This document shows, in pieces, positions 40,465-48,822 of a stretch of DNA of 64,000 nt. Origin of the DNA: Chloroflexota bacterium (GTDB taxonomy: Bacteria; Chloroflexota; Anaerolineae; Anaerolineales; Villigracilaceae); NCBI GenBank assembly GCA_024224815.1, contig JAAENC010000128.1:62001-126000 (forward strand), in the 5' to 3' direction. A program made the translations under genes and the position numbers. The notes beneath the pieces were generated by a model. That model worked only from the letters and a program-made list of their open reading frames with translations. It ran no database searches and was not told the DNA's origin. How positions within the stretch are numbered: position 1 is the first letter of the stretch; each line of letters opens with the position of its first letter.

Positions 40465-41442
40465 ATGAAATCACCCTCTCGCCTAAATTTCGCCCATCTC
40501 CCCACCCCTATCGAGCATCTGCCTCGCCTATCCGAGCATCTCGGCGGGGCGCAGATATATGTCAAGCGTGATGACCAGACCGGTCTCGCTTTTGGTGGTA
40601 ATAAAACCCGAAAACTCGAATTCCTCGTCGCCGAAGCACAGGCGCAGGGAGCGAAAACGCTCATCTCTGGCGGAGCGGCACAGTCGAATCATTGTCGCCA
40701 GACGGCCGCGGCTGCCACGCGTTACGGGATGAATTGTATTCTCGTTTTGAATGGATCGGAGCCGGAACAACCCTCCGCAAATCTGCTTTTGGATAAGCTC
40801 TTTGGTGCAAAGATCGTCTGGGTGGCCGATCGAAACGACCGTGACCGAATCTTGCGAGAAACTTATGAGCAGAATCTCGCCGAGGGCGGGATGCCCTATC
40901 TCGTCCCCTACGGTGGCTCTAGTCCGACGGGGGCATTGGGCTATGCTTTTGCGATGGAAGAATTAATGCAACAAAAACCTTCGCAAGGTTGCTTTGACTG
41001 GATCGTTTTCGGCACATCTTCTGGAGGGACACATGCCGGGCTGACTTTGGGCAAAAAACTTTTCGGCTTCGAAGGGCAGATTCTTGGCATCAGCATTGAT
41101 GAAGATGAGAACTGGCTCAAGGAGCATGTTTCGGCACTAGCGTCTGATGCCAGTGAACTGCTCGGCGAAGGGTATCAATTTCAAATCACGGACGTTTCCG
41201 CCACAGACACATATTGCAAAGCGGGCTATGGCATTCTGACTGATCTTGAGCGCGAAGCTGTCCAATTATTCGCTAAATATGAAGGTTTGCTGCTTGACCC
41301 TGTTTACACTGGTCGCGCGGCTGGTGGAATGATCGACTTAATCCGCACTGGCTTCTTCAAGCCGACGGATAAGGTGCTTTTCTGGCATACGGGCGGCACG
41401 CCGAGCTTATTTGCGGATAAATATTCGATAGGCGTACTTTAA
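40465..41442 (+). CDS. dcyD: D-cysteine desulfhydrase / ACC-deaminase-family PLP enzyme
   Basis: This 325-residue protein has the fold-type II PLP enzyme pattern of D-cysteine desulfhydrase and 1-aminocyclopropane-1-carboxylate deaminase. It has T-P-I-E near 13, V-K-R-D-D-Q-T-G near 32, the PLP lysine region G-G-N-K-T-R-K-L-E-F near 44-53, S-G-G-A-A-Q-S-N-H-C-R near 68-78 and P-Y-G-G-S-S-P-T-G near 150, then T-S-S-G-G-T-H-A-G near 188. It should release ammonia (and sulphide) from D-cysteine or a related amino acid. The two activities cannot be separated by eye. AAGGAG lies eight bases before the ATG. A palindrome follows the stop. Confidence 0.85.
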   Translation: MKSPSRLNFAHLPTPIEHLPRLSEHLGGAQIYVKRDDQTGLAFGGNKTRKLEFLVAEAQAQGAKTLISGGAAQSNHCRQTAAAATRYGMNCILVLNGSEPEQPSANLLLDKLFGAKIVWVADRNDRDRILRETYEQNLAEGGMPYLVPYGGSSPTGALGYAFAMEELMQQKPSQGCFDWIVFGTSSGGTHAGLTLGKKLFGFEGQILGISIDEDENWLKEHVSALASDASELLGEGYQFQITDVSATDTYCKAGYGILTDLEREAVQLFAKYEGLLLDPVYTGRAAGGMIDLIRTGFFKPTDKVLFWHTGGTPSLFADKYSIGVL

Positions 41443-41448
41443 AAAACA

Positions 41449-41481
41449 AGACTTTCGAAGTTTTTAAAACTTCGAAAGTCT
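41449..41481. terminator. Long palindrome acting as probable bidirectional terminator
   Basis: AGACTTTCGAAGTTTT (41449-41464) and AAAACTTCGAAAGTCT (41466-41481) form a 16-bp perfect stem, followed by ATCTTTTTAAT. It lies between two convergent genes. It also has the look of a dispersed palindrome family. Confidence 0.7.
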
Positions 41482-41511
41482 ATCTTTTTAATGACTGTTT
41501 CAGTCGTAAAT

Positions 41512-41919
41512 TTATGAATTCTGAAATTTTGGGATGAGATAATACCCAAGTAGCGCACCGACGACTGCAACCAAAAGAGGCAAAAAACCAACTGCGCCTT
41601 GAAAAAGATATAAGATTGTGACAATCGCAATTCCGATAGCGGAGCCTGCAAAGGTGCTCCACCAGATTTTTTTCTTATTGAATTCCGTTTTGCGTATTTT
41701 TGCAGCGAGCAGACCTACGAGCCATACGCCAAATGATGCTGTTAGAACGAAAGTGATAAAAGTGAGCGGAGTATTCCACCATGGATCGGGGTTTTCTGCG
41801 CTGACGAGGCCAAGTTCATTGATTATTGTGCCGAGACCGAGAAAGGTGCCGAAAAAGAGAAAGAGATAGCCCAATATAAATTGCAAGATGATTGTGAATA
41901 TATTAGCAGTGGTTTTCAT
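41512..41919 (-). CDS. Small four-helix membrane protein of unknown function
   Basis: This 135-residue protein has four hydrophobic segments (about 7-30, 50-72, 86-108 and 112-132). It has no motif that I recognise. The chosen ATG (41919) has AAGGAG eight bases upstream on the minus strand; the open frame extends to 41973, but that part gives an unlikely extra hydrophobic start inside a hairpin region. It is transcribed alone between the desulfhydrase gene (convergent) and the acylase gene. Confidence 0.65.
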   Translation of the reverse strand: MKTTANIFTIILQFILGYLFLFFGTFLGLGTIINELGLVSAENPDPWWNTPLTFITFVLTASFGVWLVGLLAAKIRKTEFNKKKIWWSTFAGSAIGIAIVTILYLFQGAVGFLPLLVAVVGALLGYYLIPKFQNS

Positions 41920-41957
41920 AAAAAACTCCTTGAAAAGATAAAAAAGTAAGAGAAAAG

Positions 41958-41993
41958 AAAGAGAAAGAGCCATTTTTTTGGCTCTTTCTCTTT
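41958..41993 (-). terminator. Terminator of the penicillin-acylase-type gene
   Basis: AAAGAGAAAGAGCC (41958-41971) and GGCTCTTTCTCTTT (41980-41993) form a 14-bp stem that is followed on the minus strand by a T-rich tract. Between it and the acylase stop (41994-42026) lies a short 'CGTTCTTCGTGTCTTGGCG' intergenic repeat. Confidence 0.8.
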
Positions 41994-42026
41994 AAACTTG
42001 GCGTTCTTCGTGTCTTGGCGGTTCCT

Positions 42027-44573
42027 TTACGGCACCAAAGTAAGATGCGCTTCGCTATAGCCAATAATTGAATCTTGCTCCCAATACATTGGGTAATATT
42101 CGATATTTCGCCAGAGATCTACCATATCGGTATAGTGCTGATGATCGGCGTGGCCGGATTCTCCCGTTGTGTGGACTGTGAGAGAGTTATCGAGATCGCT
42201 GAGATCAATGATCATGCGCATGGAGGGGAGCCAGTCTACGATGTAGCCGTCGATAGGGTCCCAGCCGGTGGCGTTAACGAGACTTTGCCCACCCGCTGTT
42301 GGGTAGGGGCCACGATTGAAGAGGTTTTCGATCAGCACAACGCCAGATTGTCCGAGTGTGGAATTTTCAAAGGTGGATGTGTGGAGTTTGCCCCAATTCC
42401 AATCGGCAGAATCTTGGCCTTGTAATTCTTCGATTTCGGCTACGGCCATTTCGAAGGCTTTGGCGAAGATTTCATCACGGGTTTCGGTTTCTTCTGTGTT
42501 TTTGTCATCCCAGAAGAAGTGGTTTTGGTCTGGGGTGATATTTCGCATCACTTCGAACCAGCGTGAGCCGCCTTCTGGATAATAGTCTTCGGGGAGGTCA
42601 TCGTGGAAGGTGAGATCAAGCAGGTTTTTCCAGTAGACGGCGAAGAGGGCGGCGGGGGCTGAATCCATGTCATTTTGCAAATCCCAAGTTGAAAGGAGGG
42701 TGTATCGTTCTACCAAATCTCCTTCAAGGGCAATTTGCCCGAGAAGCGGTATCAAAGTTTGGGCGTTGAGATTCTTTCCATCCCCCTGCATTTTTTGCAT
42801 ATAGGCGATGTCCATTTTTTCGGGTGCATCTTCGAGCATTTCTACGATGGCTTGGGCGCGGTAGCCGTATGCCCAATCGTCGGTGATAAAGTGTTCGTAA
42901 TCGAAGGAGGGGACGCGGTTATTGGCGGTGGCGATAAAGCCGGATTGTGGATTGAGAACGTAGGGGAGTTCTTCAAAGGGGATTGTGTCTATCCAATCGT
43001 ATTCGCCCGTCCAGCCAGGGATGGGGTAACGCCCGTCGCCATTTTTACGGACGGGAATGGTGCCGGGCATTTGATAGCCTATATTGCCTTCAACGTCGGC
43101 GTAGAGCAGGTTTTGGGCGGGAACATGGAATTTGCTGGCGGCCTGACGGAATTCTTCCCAGTTTTCGGCGTTATTAAAGCCCCAAATGGCTTCAAAAACT
43201 GAGCCTGGCTCGAGGGCTGTCCAGCCGAGCGCGATAACGTAATTTTCGGGCAAATCTACGCCCGCTTTATCTTTGAAAGCTTCTTCGTCTTCGTCAATAT
43301 CTGTATCTTTGAGCGGCCCGTAGGTGTCGGAAATAACAGGCCCATGCCCCGTGCTGCGAACGGTGATTTCTACAGGATCACCGCCACCGACGTTGATGAT
43401 TTCTGTGCGTGTTTCAAAATCGACCCATTCTCCCTGATATTCATATTGATCTGGGTTATCGGGGTTCACTTTTTCGATGAATAGGTCCATCACATCGGGG
43501 CCCGTATTTGTAAATCCCCAAGCAATATTGGCATTATGCCCGATAACGACGCCGGGCACGCCGGGGAAGGAAAAACCAGTCGATTCGTAGGGGCATTCTT
43601 CGCTAAGCGGCATACAGCGTAAATCGATTTGGTGCCAGATGGATGGCATCTGAATACCTAAATGCGGATCGTTTGCCAGGATTGGCATCCCCGTCGTGGT
43701 GCGTGATCCCGCCACCGCCCACGAATTTGACCCAATGCCTGCTCCCGTTGGGCCGAGCAAGCCATCTAGTAGGGCAAAGTTGGTATTAACTTTTTCCAGC
43801 ATGCTTGTGGCTGCTGTGTTTTCAATTCCTGTGAAAGAAGCAGATTCCGTTAAAGCTACGTTTTCGCCAATTTCTGGCACAATCACCGGGTGATCTGCGG
43901 GATAAGGCGGGTAAAGTTCTTCAACCAACTTAGGAGAAAGTGTTTTGAGCAAAATAGCACGCTGAATTTCTGAACCCATATTGCCGCGTAAATCCCAAGC
44001 CATTGCTTTGCCCCAGGTGAGCGAATTAACTGGTGTCCATGGCTCAGGGACATAATCGGCGTTGAGAAGGGCAAGCACGCCATATTCCAAGCTAAGTTCC
44101 GTGCCGCTGCGTCCATCCAGATAAGCGTTTACACCCTCTGCATAAGCATCCAGCATTAATTTTTCGTTTCCTACGGCAGAAGCATATTCCGCTTCAGCCG
44201 TTTGCTTCCACCCCAAAGTGCGTAGGAAAGCATCGGTCTCTACCTGTGCGTCTCCAAACATCTCAGAGAGCGTACCAGACCCGATATGTCGCCAGGAATC
44301 CATTTGCCAAAAACGATCTTGTGCTTGGACATAGCCCTGCGCCATAAAAAGATCGTGCAGTGTGCTGGCATAAATATGCGGAATGCCCATTTCGTCACGA
44401 TACACTTCGACAGGCGCATCAAGCCCCTCAATTGTTATCTTTCCATCCACTTGCGGGAAGGATCGCGGAACATTATTTTTAAGCCAATTTTTATAGAAAA
44501 GGTTTCCGCCAACACCAAGTATAAGCAGAATAATAATTAATCCAATTAAAAAATTGCGTAGTTTCTTTGACAT
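42027..44573 (-). CDS. Penicillin acylase family N-terminal-nucleophile hydrolase
   Basis: This 848-residue protein starts with a membrane anchor or signal segment (about 8-26), followed by the acylase alpha region (V-E-V-Y-R-D-E-M-G-I-P-H-I-Y-A near 56-70, Q-G-Y-V-Q-A-Q-D-R-F-W-Q-M near 78-90). The beta chain begins at the Ser in G-S-N-S-W-A-V-A-G near 292, the residue freed by self-cleavage and used as nucleophile, with A-N-D-P-H-L-G near 307-313 after it. Family members hydrolyse amides such as penicillins, N-acyl-homoserine lactones and other acylated amines. Substrate cannot be deduced. It is exported or surface-exposed. The ATG follows AAAGGAG by eight bases, and a terminator follows the gene. 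Confidence 0.92.
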   Translation of the reverse strand: MSKKLRNFLIGLIIILLILGVGGNLFYKNWLKNNVPRSFPQVDGKITIEGLDAPVEVYRDEMGIPHIYASTLHDLFMAQGYVQAQDRFWQMDSWRHIGSGTLSEMFGDAQVETDAFLRTLGWKQTAEAEYASAVGNEKLMLDAYAEGVNAYLDGRSGTELSLEYGVLALLNADYVPEPWTPVNSLTWGKAMAWDLRGNMGSEIQRAILLKTLSPKLVEELYPPYPADHPVIVPEIGENVALTESASFTGIENTAATSMLEKVNTNFALLDGLLGPTGAGIGSNSWAVAGSRTTTGMPILANDPHLGIQMPSIWHQIDLRCMPLSEECPYESTGFSFPGVPGVVIGHNANIAWGFTNTGPDVMDLFIEKVNPDNPDQYEYQGEWVDFETRTEIINVGGGDPVEITVRSTGHGPVISDTYGPLKDTDIDEDEEAFKDKAGVDLPENYVIALGWTALEPGSVFEAIWGFNNAENWEEFRQAASKFHVPAQNLLYADVEGNIGYQMPGTIPVRKNGDGRYPIPGWTGEYDWIDTIPFEELPYVLNPQSGFIATANNRVPSFDYEHFITDDWAYGYRAQAIVEMLEDAPEKMDIAYMQKMQGDGKNLNAQTLIPLLGQIALEGDLVERYTLLSTWDLQNDMDSAPAALFAVYWKNLLDLTFHDDLPEDYYPEGGSRWFEVMRNITPDQNHFFWDDKNTEETETRDEIFAKAFEMAVAEIEELQGQDSADWNWGKLHTSTFENSTLGQSGVVLIENLFNRGPYPTAGGQSLVNATGWDPIDGYIVDWLPSMRMIIDLSDLDNSLTVHTTGESGHADHQHYTDMVDLWRNIEYYPMYWEQDSIIGYSEAHLTLVP

Positions 44574-44634
44574 TTTTTCTCCTTTGGGGAATTTAATGGC
44601 GTTATTATAAGCTATCTTTGAAATGCGGATAATA

Positions 44635-44671
44635 AAAAAGCTCCGCGCTTAATTGAGCGCAGAGCCTTTTT
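44635..44671 (-). terminator. Terminator of the second two-component operon
   Basis: AAAAAGCTC-GCGCT and AGCGC-GAGC-TTTTT (44635-44671) form a stem with T-runs on both strands. It lies just after the stop of the minus-strand response regulator. Confidence 0.82.
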
Positions 44672-44689
44672 ATTGTCCTTTTGTGTGTG

Positions 44690-45379
44690 CTAATCTAGCT
44701 CTATCAGGCCGGTGCGGATTGCAAACTTGACCAACTCTGTTCTTGAGTGCATATTGAGTTTTTTCATGATCCGTTCGCGGTGGCGGGCAATTGTTTTGGG
44801 GCTAAGTTCTAAGGCCTCTCCAATATATTTATTATTGTGGCCATCTGCGACTAATTCGAGCACTTGTCTTTCTCGTTTGCTGAGTACGTCCAAATCTGTC
44901 GATGAGGGGTTTTTCGTTTCTTCTTTTTCTTCCGACAGATGTTCCTTGTTTAGACGTTGATAATCATCCAGGAGCCAACGCGCTAATGCGGGTTGTAGAT
45001 AAACGTGGCCTTTGGCGACTGTTTCTATTGCCATAACCAGCTCTTCTGATGCCGCTTGTTTGGTGATATACCCCGATGCGCCGGCAGCTAGCATTTGGAT
45101 AAAATATTCCCTGTCTTCGTGTACTGTGAGAGCGAGCACAAGACAATTGGGACATTGTATTTTGAGTTGTCTGGTGGCTTCAAGGCCGTCCATTTCGGGC
45201 ATTGTAATATCCATCAGAATCACATCCGGTTGAGTTTCCATGGCACGATTAATTGCTTCTACGCCATTTCTTGCTTCTGCGATTACTTGCAGACCATCTT
45301 GCGTATCAAGAAAAGATTTTAACCCGAAGCGGACAACGTCATGGTCGTCGACTAACATGATTCGAATCGGTTTTGTCAT
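44690..45379 (-). CDS. NarL/LuxR-type response regulator
   Basis: This 229-residue protein has a receiver domain with the acidic pair D11-D12, phosphoacceptor D57 (V-I-L-M-D-I-T-M-P), switch Thr (L-A-L-T-V-H-E) and Lys (Y-I-T-K-Q), all intact. A Glu/Lys-rich linker (about 150-165) leads to a LuxR helix-turn-helix (about 165-225, L-S-K-R-E-R-Q-V-L-E-L-V-A-D-G-H). It pairs with the kinase encoded immediately upstream. The ATG at 45379 has AAGGAA upstream and starts just before the receiver fold; an ATG at 45412 overlaps the kinase gene and would add 11 residues. The target genes are unknown, though the cytochrome genes divergent to this operon are candidates. Confidence 0.92.
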   Translation of the reverse strand: MTKPIRIMLVDDHDVVRFGLKSFLDTQDGLQVIAEARNGVEAINRAMETQPDVILMDITMPEMDGLEATRQLKIQCPNCLVLALTVHEDREYFIQMLAAGASGYITKQAASEELVMAIETVAKGHVYLQPALARWLLDDYQRLNKEHLSEEKEETKNPSSTDLDVLSKRERQVLELVADGHNNKYIGEALELSPKTIARHRERIMKKLNMHSRTELVKFAIRTGLIELD

Positions 45380-45398
45380 GAACTTATTCCTTGTCTTT

Positions 45399-46886
45399 TC
45401 ATGATGATGCATTTGGAACGATGATTTCGACCGAGGTTCCTTCTCCCGGAGATGATTTTAGGGTGAAGTTTCCCTTTACCGCTTCAACTCTCTCACGCAT
45501 GCCTGCCAAGCCCCATCCGCTGGGTGGAGTGAAAGGTCCTGCTGTGTTAAATCCAATGCCCTTGTCAGTAACTATTAGCGTGATCGAATCTTTTTCAAAA
45601 GATATGCTCACTTCGGCTTTTTTTGTTTGCGCATGCCGGGAAATATTGGTGAGAGCAGCTTGTGCAACACGGAAGAGTACAGTTTCTATTAGTGGGTCTA
45701 CTCGTTGGGATGTGCCTTTTACATCTAATGAGACTTCCAATTCCATTTTACAACATTCTCTTCCGATCAGGTTTTGGATGGCGGGCACCAAGCCAAGGTC
45801 GTCGAGTTGTGCGGGGCGTAGATCGTGTACTAAACGGTAGATACCTTGGGACATATCTTTGCCTAGATTTTGCAAATGATCAATTGTCGAGATGAGGTCG
45901 CTGTGTTCTTTATCCAATTTATTCGTTAATGTGGCTAAGCCCAGAGAAAAAGCAGAAAGAACTTGCGCGGTTTCATCGTGTAGCTCACGGGAGATGCGGG
46001 CACGTTCATCTTCTTGTGCCTGAACTGTATGACGAAGCAAATCGCGTCGCATTTCTTCCTGCGCAGCCATTTCTTCTTTTACGCGCTCAAGGGCTTCGAT
46101 ACGTGCCTCGCGCTCAGCTGAAAATTGCTCTTGCCTTTCAACTTCTATTGCTTGAATGGCACGTACCAGGCCAATTGTAATAATTAGTGCTGTTGCTGTT
46201 CGGATCACTTCGGGGGGGAGGCCGGTAATAGAAAGGAGTGTTTGGTTATTTAGGAATTGTGAGGGGAAGACATTTAGAGGGGACACAAAAAGCTGACTGA
46301 AAGCATAAATGCCGAATCCAAGCGAGGCTAAGTTTAGGTTTTTTACGAGGGGTAAACGCTTTTCTTTTTTGGCTTCTCTTGCTTGCCTCTTTAAGCCTAC
46401 TGAAGCAAGAACTGCTGCAGGAACAGCTAATAAATATCGAATAAGATTATTTGTGAGCGTGGTGAAATCGAAAAAAGTGTCTTTTTCGGCAAGAATTGTG
46501 GCAACTATGATTATGAGAAAGTAAAGAGCAAGTACAACGAGTGGAAGTGCTAACCTTGATAAGTTTTCTCGCTTTGAAAGTTGACTAGCTTGAAAGCCAT
46601 ATAAGGCCAAAGATAAAAATGATATGGCCAATAAAAATAATCGTGTTGTTGAAAATATCTTTCCGACGGAAGTTTCTGTCCAGGATGCTTGTAGGAGAAA
46701 CAGCTCAACCCATTCATGCATTCCGTGCAAGATTCCAAAGACAGCTAAAGGCCAGAGTAAGCGCACCTTGGTTAAAGAGGGGGAGCGACTTGTTTCCAGA
46801 AAGAGGGCAACGCCCATGACAAAGAATGCTAAACCGTAAACAAAGAAAACAATTAGGAAGAGGAGTTGGGATTCTTGTGCAAGCAT
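45399..46886 (-). CDS. Membrane sensor histidine kinase, NarL class
   Basis: This encodes 495 residues. The N-terminal 240 have seven hydrophobic segments with little extramembrane sequence, followed by a coiled coil (about 245-285, Glu/Arg-rich). A HisKA_3 region comes next, with E-D-E-R-A-R-I-S-R-E-L-H-D-E-T-A-Q-V-L (phospho-His near 306). The ATPase domain has A-L-T-N-I-S-R-H-A, D-K-G-I-G-F and G-W-G-L-A-G-M-R-E-R. It resembles NarX/DegS-type kinases and should signal to the regulator at 44690. It is divergent from the 8-haem cytochrome gene, with a 245-bp gap that contains the promoter of the latter. Confidence 0.92.
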   Translation of the reverse strand: MLAQESQLLFLIVFFVYGLAFFVMGVALFLETSRSPSLTKVRLLWPLAVFGILHGMHEWVELFLLQASWTETSVGKIFSTTRLFLLAISFLSLALYGFQASQLSKRENLSRLALPLVVLALYFLIIIVATILAEKDTFFDFTTLTNNLIRYLLAVPAAVLASVGLKRQAREAKKEKRLPLVKNLNLASLGFGIYAFSQLFVSPLNVFPSQFLNNQTLLSITGLPPEVIRTATALIITIGLVRAIQAIEVERQEQFSAEREARIEALERVKEEMAAQEEMRRDLLRHTVQAQEDERARISRELHDETAQVLSAFSLGLATLTNKLDKEHSDLISTIDHLQNLGKDMSQGIYRLVHDLRPAQLDDLGLVPAIQNLIGRECCKMELEVSLDVKGTSQRVDPLIETVLFRVAQAALTNISRHAQTKKAEVSISFEKDSITLIVTDKGIGFNTAGPFTPPSGWGLAGMRERVEAVKGNFTLKSSPGEGTSVEIIVPNASS

Positions 46887-46973
46887 CGTATTGTGTATTT
46901 TACCCCAACTGAGATATTCCTTTCAGTATTGTAAACATATGACATTTATTACAGAAAATGTGCGAATTTTAAC

Positions 46974-47002
46974 TTGATTTTAATGTTGATTGGGGTTATT
47001 AT
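46974..47002 (+). promoter_or_regulatory. Predicted sigma70-type promoter of the 8-haem cytochrome gene
   Basis: TTGATT (46974-46979), a 17-bp spacer and TATTAT (46997-47002) form a fair promoter. The predicted leader of about 120 bases contains the palindrome TGGGTTATATGACCCA (47034-47049), a possible operator or leader hairpin. Confidence 0.5.
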
Positions 47003-47131
47003 CACAAATGAAGCACTTATTCTTTTGTTTTACTGGGTTATATGACCCAAAAAAAGGAGGCATGCTGAAAAAATACTCATAATTACATCTTAGTTAGTTG
47101 TATGTTTTATCCACGTTTGAGGAGATATATA

Positions 47132-48385
47132 ATGTCTAGAAAAACACTGTTAGTTGTAACTACTATGTTACTTTTGGGTCTTGCAATGGTTTCCTGCGCA
47201 GGCCCTGCTGGCTCTGAAGGACCTGCTGGCCCCGCAGGCCCCGAAGGCCCCGCTGGACCCGCTGGTGAAGCTGCTGAAGCTGCTCCTGCTGCTGCAGGTG
47301 CTGAGTATGTTAAATCAGAAGCCTGCTCGAAATGTCATGAAGATATCTATAATGTTTTCATGCTGTCTGGCCACCCCTACAAACTTAATAAAGTTGTTGA
47401 TGGTCAACCCCCAACATATCCTTTCACCGAAGTTACTGAGCTTCCTGAAGGATATACCTGGGATGATATTAGCTACGTAATTGGTGGCTATAACTGGAAA
47501 TATCGCTTTGTTGACAAAGAAGGCTATGTTATCACCGGCCTTCCTGGCACACGCGGCGATGGAAACACCGACTATGTCAGCCAATACAACTTTGCCAACC
47601 CTGTTGTTGGTAACGAAGCAGGCTGGGTAGCTTATCACCCCGGCGAAGAAAAACCTTATAGCTGTGGCACTTGCCATACTACTGGTTATTCCGCTTGGCC
47701 CCCCGATGCACATCAGGATGATATGCCTGGTATGGTTGGTACCTTCTCTGAAGGTGGTGTCCAATGTGAAGCATGCCATGGACCTGGTTCATTGCACGCA
47801 GCAGATCCTCATGGTGTAGCCCTCGATGTAGACCGCTCAGGCGATTCTTGTGGTGATTGTCATGAACGTGGCGCCCAAGAGATAGTCAATGCCAAAGGTG
47901 GCTTCATTAAACATCACGAACAATATGAAGAACTTTTCCAGAGCAAGCACGTCACTATTGATTGTGTAGTCTGCCATGACCCGCACGCTGGTGTTGTTGC
48001 GCTTAGAAAAGCCAATGCTGAAGATCCTTCCGTTGCTGTTACTCGCACTTCTTGCGAAAACTGCCATTTCGATGAAGCAAAATACCAAGCTTCAGATGTT
48101 CATCCTGCTGTTGCCGAATGTGTTGATTGCCATATGCCACGTGTAACCAAGAGCGCTGTTGGCAATGCCGATATGTTCACTGGCGATATTCGCACCCATT
48201 TGATGTCAATTGATGCCACTCAGATTGGTCAATTTACCGAAGATGGTTCTGCAGCATTATCTCAGTTAGGCTTGAATTTTGCCTGCCGAAGCTGCCATGT
48301 TGAAGGTGGCTCCGCTACTGTGAAGACTGACGAAGAATTGATCGATAAAGCTTGGGGTTACCACGATCGTCCTGAATCTCCATAG
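47132..48385 (+). CDS. Octahaem cytochrome c lipoprotein with collagen-like stalk
   Basis: This 417-residue protein begins with a signal peptide and a lipobox ending M-V-S-C (Cys near 23), then a collagen-like G-P-A/G-P-E stretch (about 25-47) and an Ala-rich linker. Eight C-x-x-C-H haem motifs follow: CSKCH, CGTCH, CEACH, CGDCH, CVVCH, CENCH, CVDCH and CRSCH, with several extra His that could act as distal ligands. The spacing resembles cytochrome c554/NrfA-like multihaem folds but no enzyme site is evident. It is expected on the outer face of the cell, carrying electrons. The ATG at 47132 has GAGGAG upstream; the longer frame from 47102 is rejected because it would bury the signal peptide. 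Confidence 0.93.
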   Translation: MSRKTLLVVTTMLLLGLAMVSCAGPAGSEGPAGPAGPEGPAGPAGEAAEAAPAAAGAEYVKSEACSKCHEDIYNVFMLSGHPYKLNKVVDGQPPTYPFTEVTELPEGYTWDDISYVIGGYNWKYRFVDKEGYVITGLPGTRGDGNTDYVSQYNFANPVVGNEAGWVAYHPGEEKPYSCGTCHTTGYSAWPPDAHQDDMPGMVGTFSEGGVQCEACHGPGSLHAADPHGVALDVDRSGDSCGDCHERGAQEIVNAKGGFIKHHEQYEELFQSKHVTIDCVVCHDPHAGVVALRKANAEDPSVAVTRTSCENCHFDEAKYQASDVHPAVAECVDCHMPRVTKSAVGNADMFTGDIRTHLMSIDATQIGQFTEDGSAALSQLGLNFACRSCHVEGGSATVKTDEELIDKAWGYHDRPESP

Positions 48386-48437
48386 TATTTTGGGTGAAGA
48401 AAGGATAAGATAATCCTTTCGAAAGTGAGTTTATACA

Positions 48438-48475
48438 AAATAGAGAGGAAGCATTGCTTTCTCTCTATTTTTTTC
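48438..48475 (+). terminator. Terminator of the octahaem cytochrome gene
   Basis: AAATAGAGAG-AAGC and GCTT-CTCTCTATTT (48438-48470) form a long stem followed by a T-run. Confidence 0.88.
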
Positions 48476-48517
48476 AAAACATAGCTTATCATGAGTTTTT
48501 TAGTAGTGTCGTTAGAT

Positions 48518-48636
48518 AATAGACCTCTTGCGTAAGTGCTCTAGTCGCCGTCCTCGGCAACGTGTTTCTGAGAAGCTTGCTCCGAGGACAGCGCAAGGAG
48601 TGTGGCAAAAAACAGACTTTTGCAAGAAGTCTAATT
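48518..48636. repeat. MITE-like 119-bp element with terminal inverted repeats
   Basis: Terminal sequences AATAGACCTCTTGC (48518-48531) and GCAAGAAGTCTAATT (48622-48636) are imperfect inverted repeats. Inside is a GTCCTCGG / CCGAGGAC pair (48550-48557 and 48582-48589). There is no ORF. It fills most of the 437-bp gap between the two cytochrome genes; the rest (48637-48822) is A/T-rich leader with a possible stem around AAGAATTCTTT-like sequence near 48760-48780 and no gene. Confidence 0.55.
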
Positions 48637-48822
48637 GCAAAAGTGCACGTAACAAGACAAAATATGTGGGCTTTGTCTTGTGAAATTAGTCACCCAGTCT
48701 GTATGACTTAGAACATTGGGTATAAGAACGCAATAAACGTATACTTTCTTTATCATTAAAAGAAGATGAGAATTCTTTTAATGATACTTATCCGTTTTTT
48801 ATTCATTGAAGGAGAATAAACA

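Noticed and set aside
42735..43202. 155-codon plus-strand ORF opposite the penicillin acylase gene
   Set aside because: It is a shadow frame of a gene with complete family motifs; it has no ribosome-binding site or recognisable domain.
47056..47082. A six-codon leader ORF (ATG at 47062) after AAGGAGG
   Set aside because: The Shine-Dalgarno sequence is only one base from the ATG, too close for initiation, and the ORF has no regulatory codon pattern.
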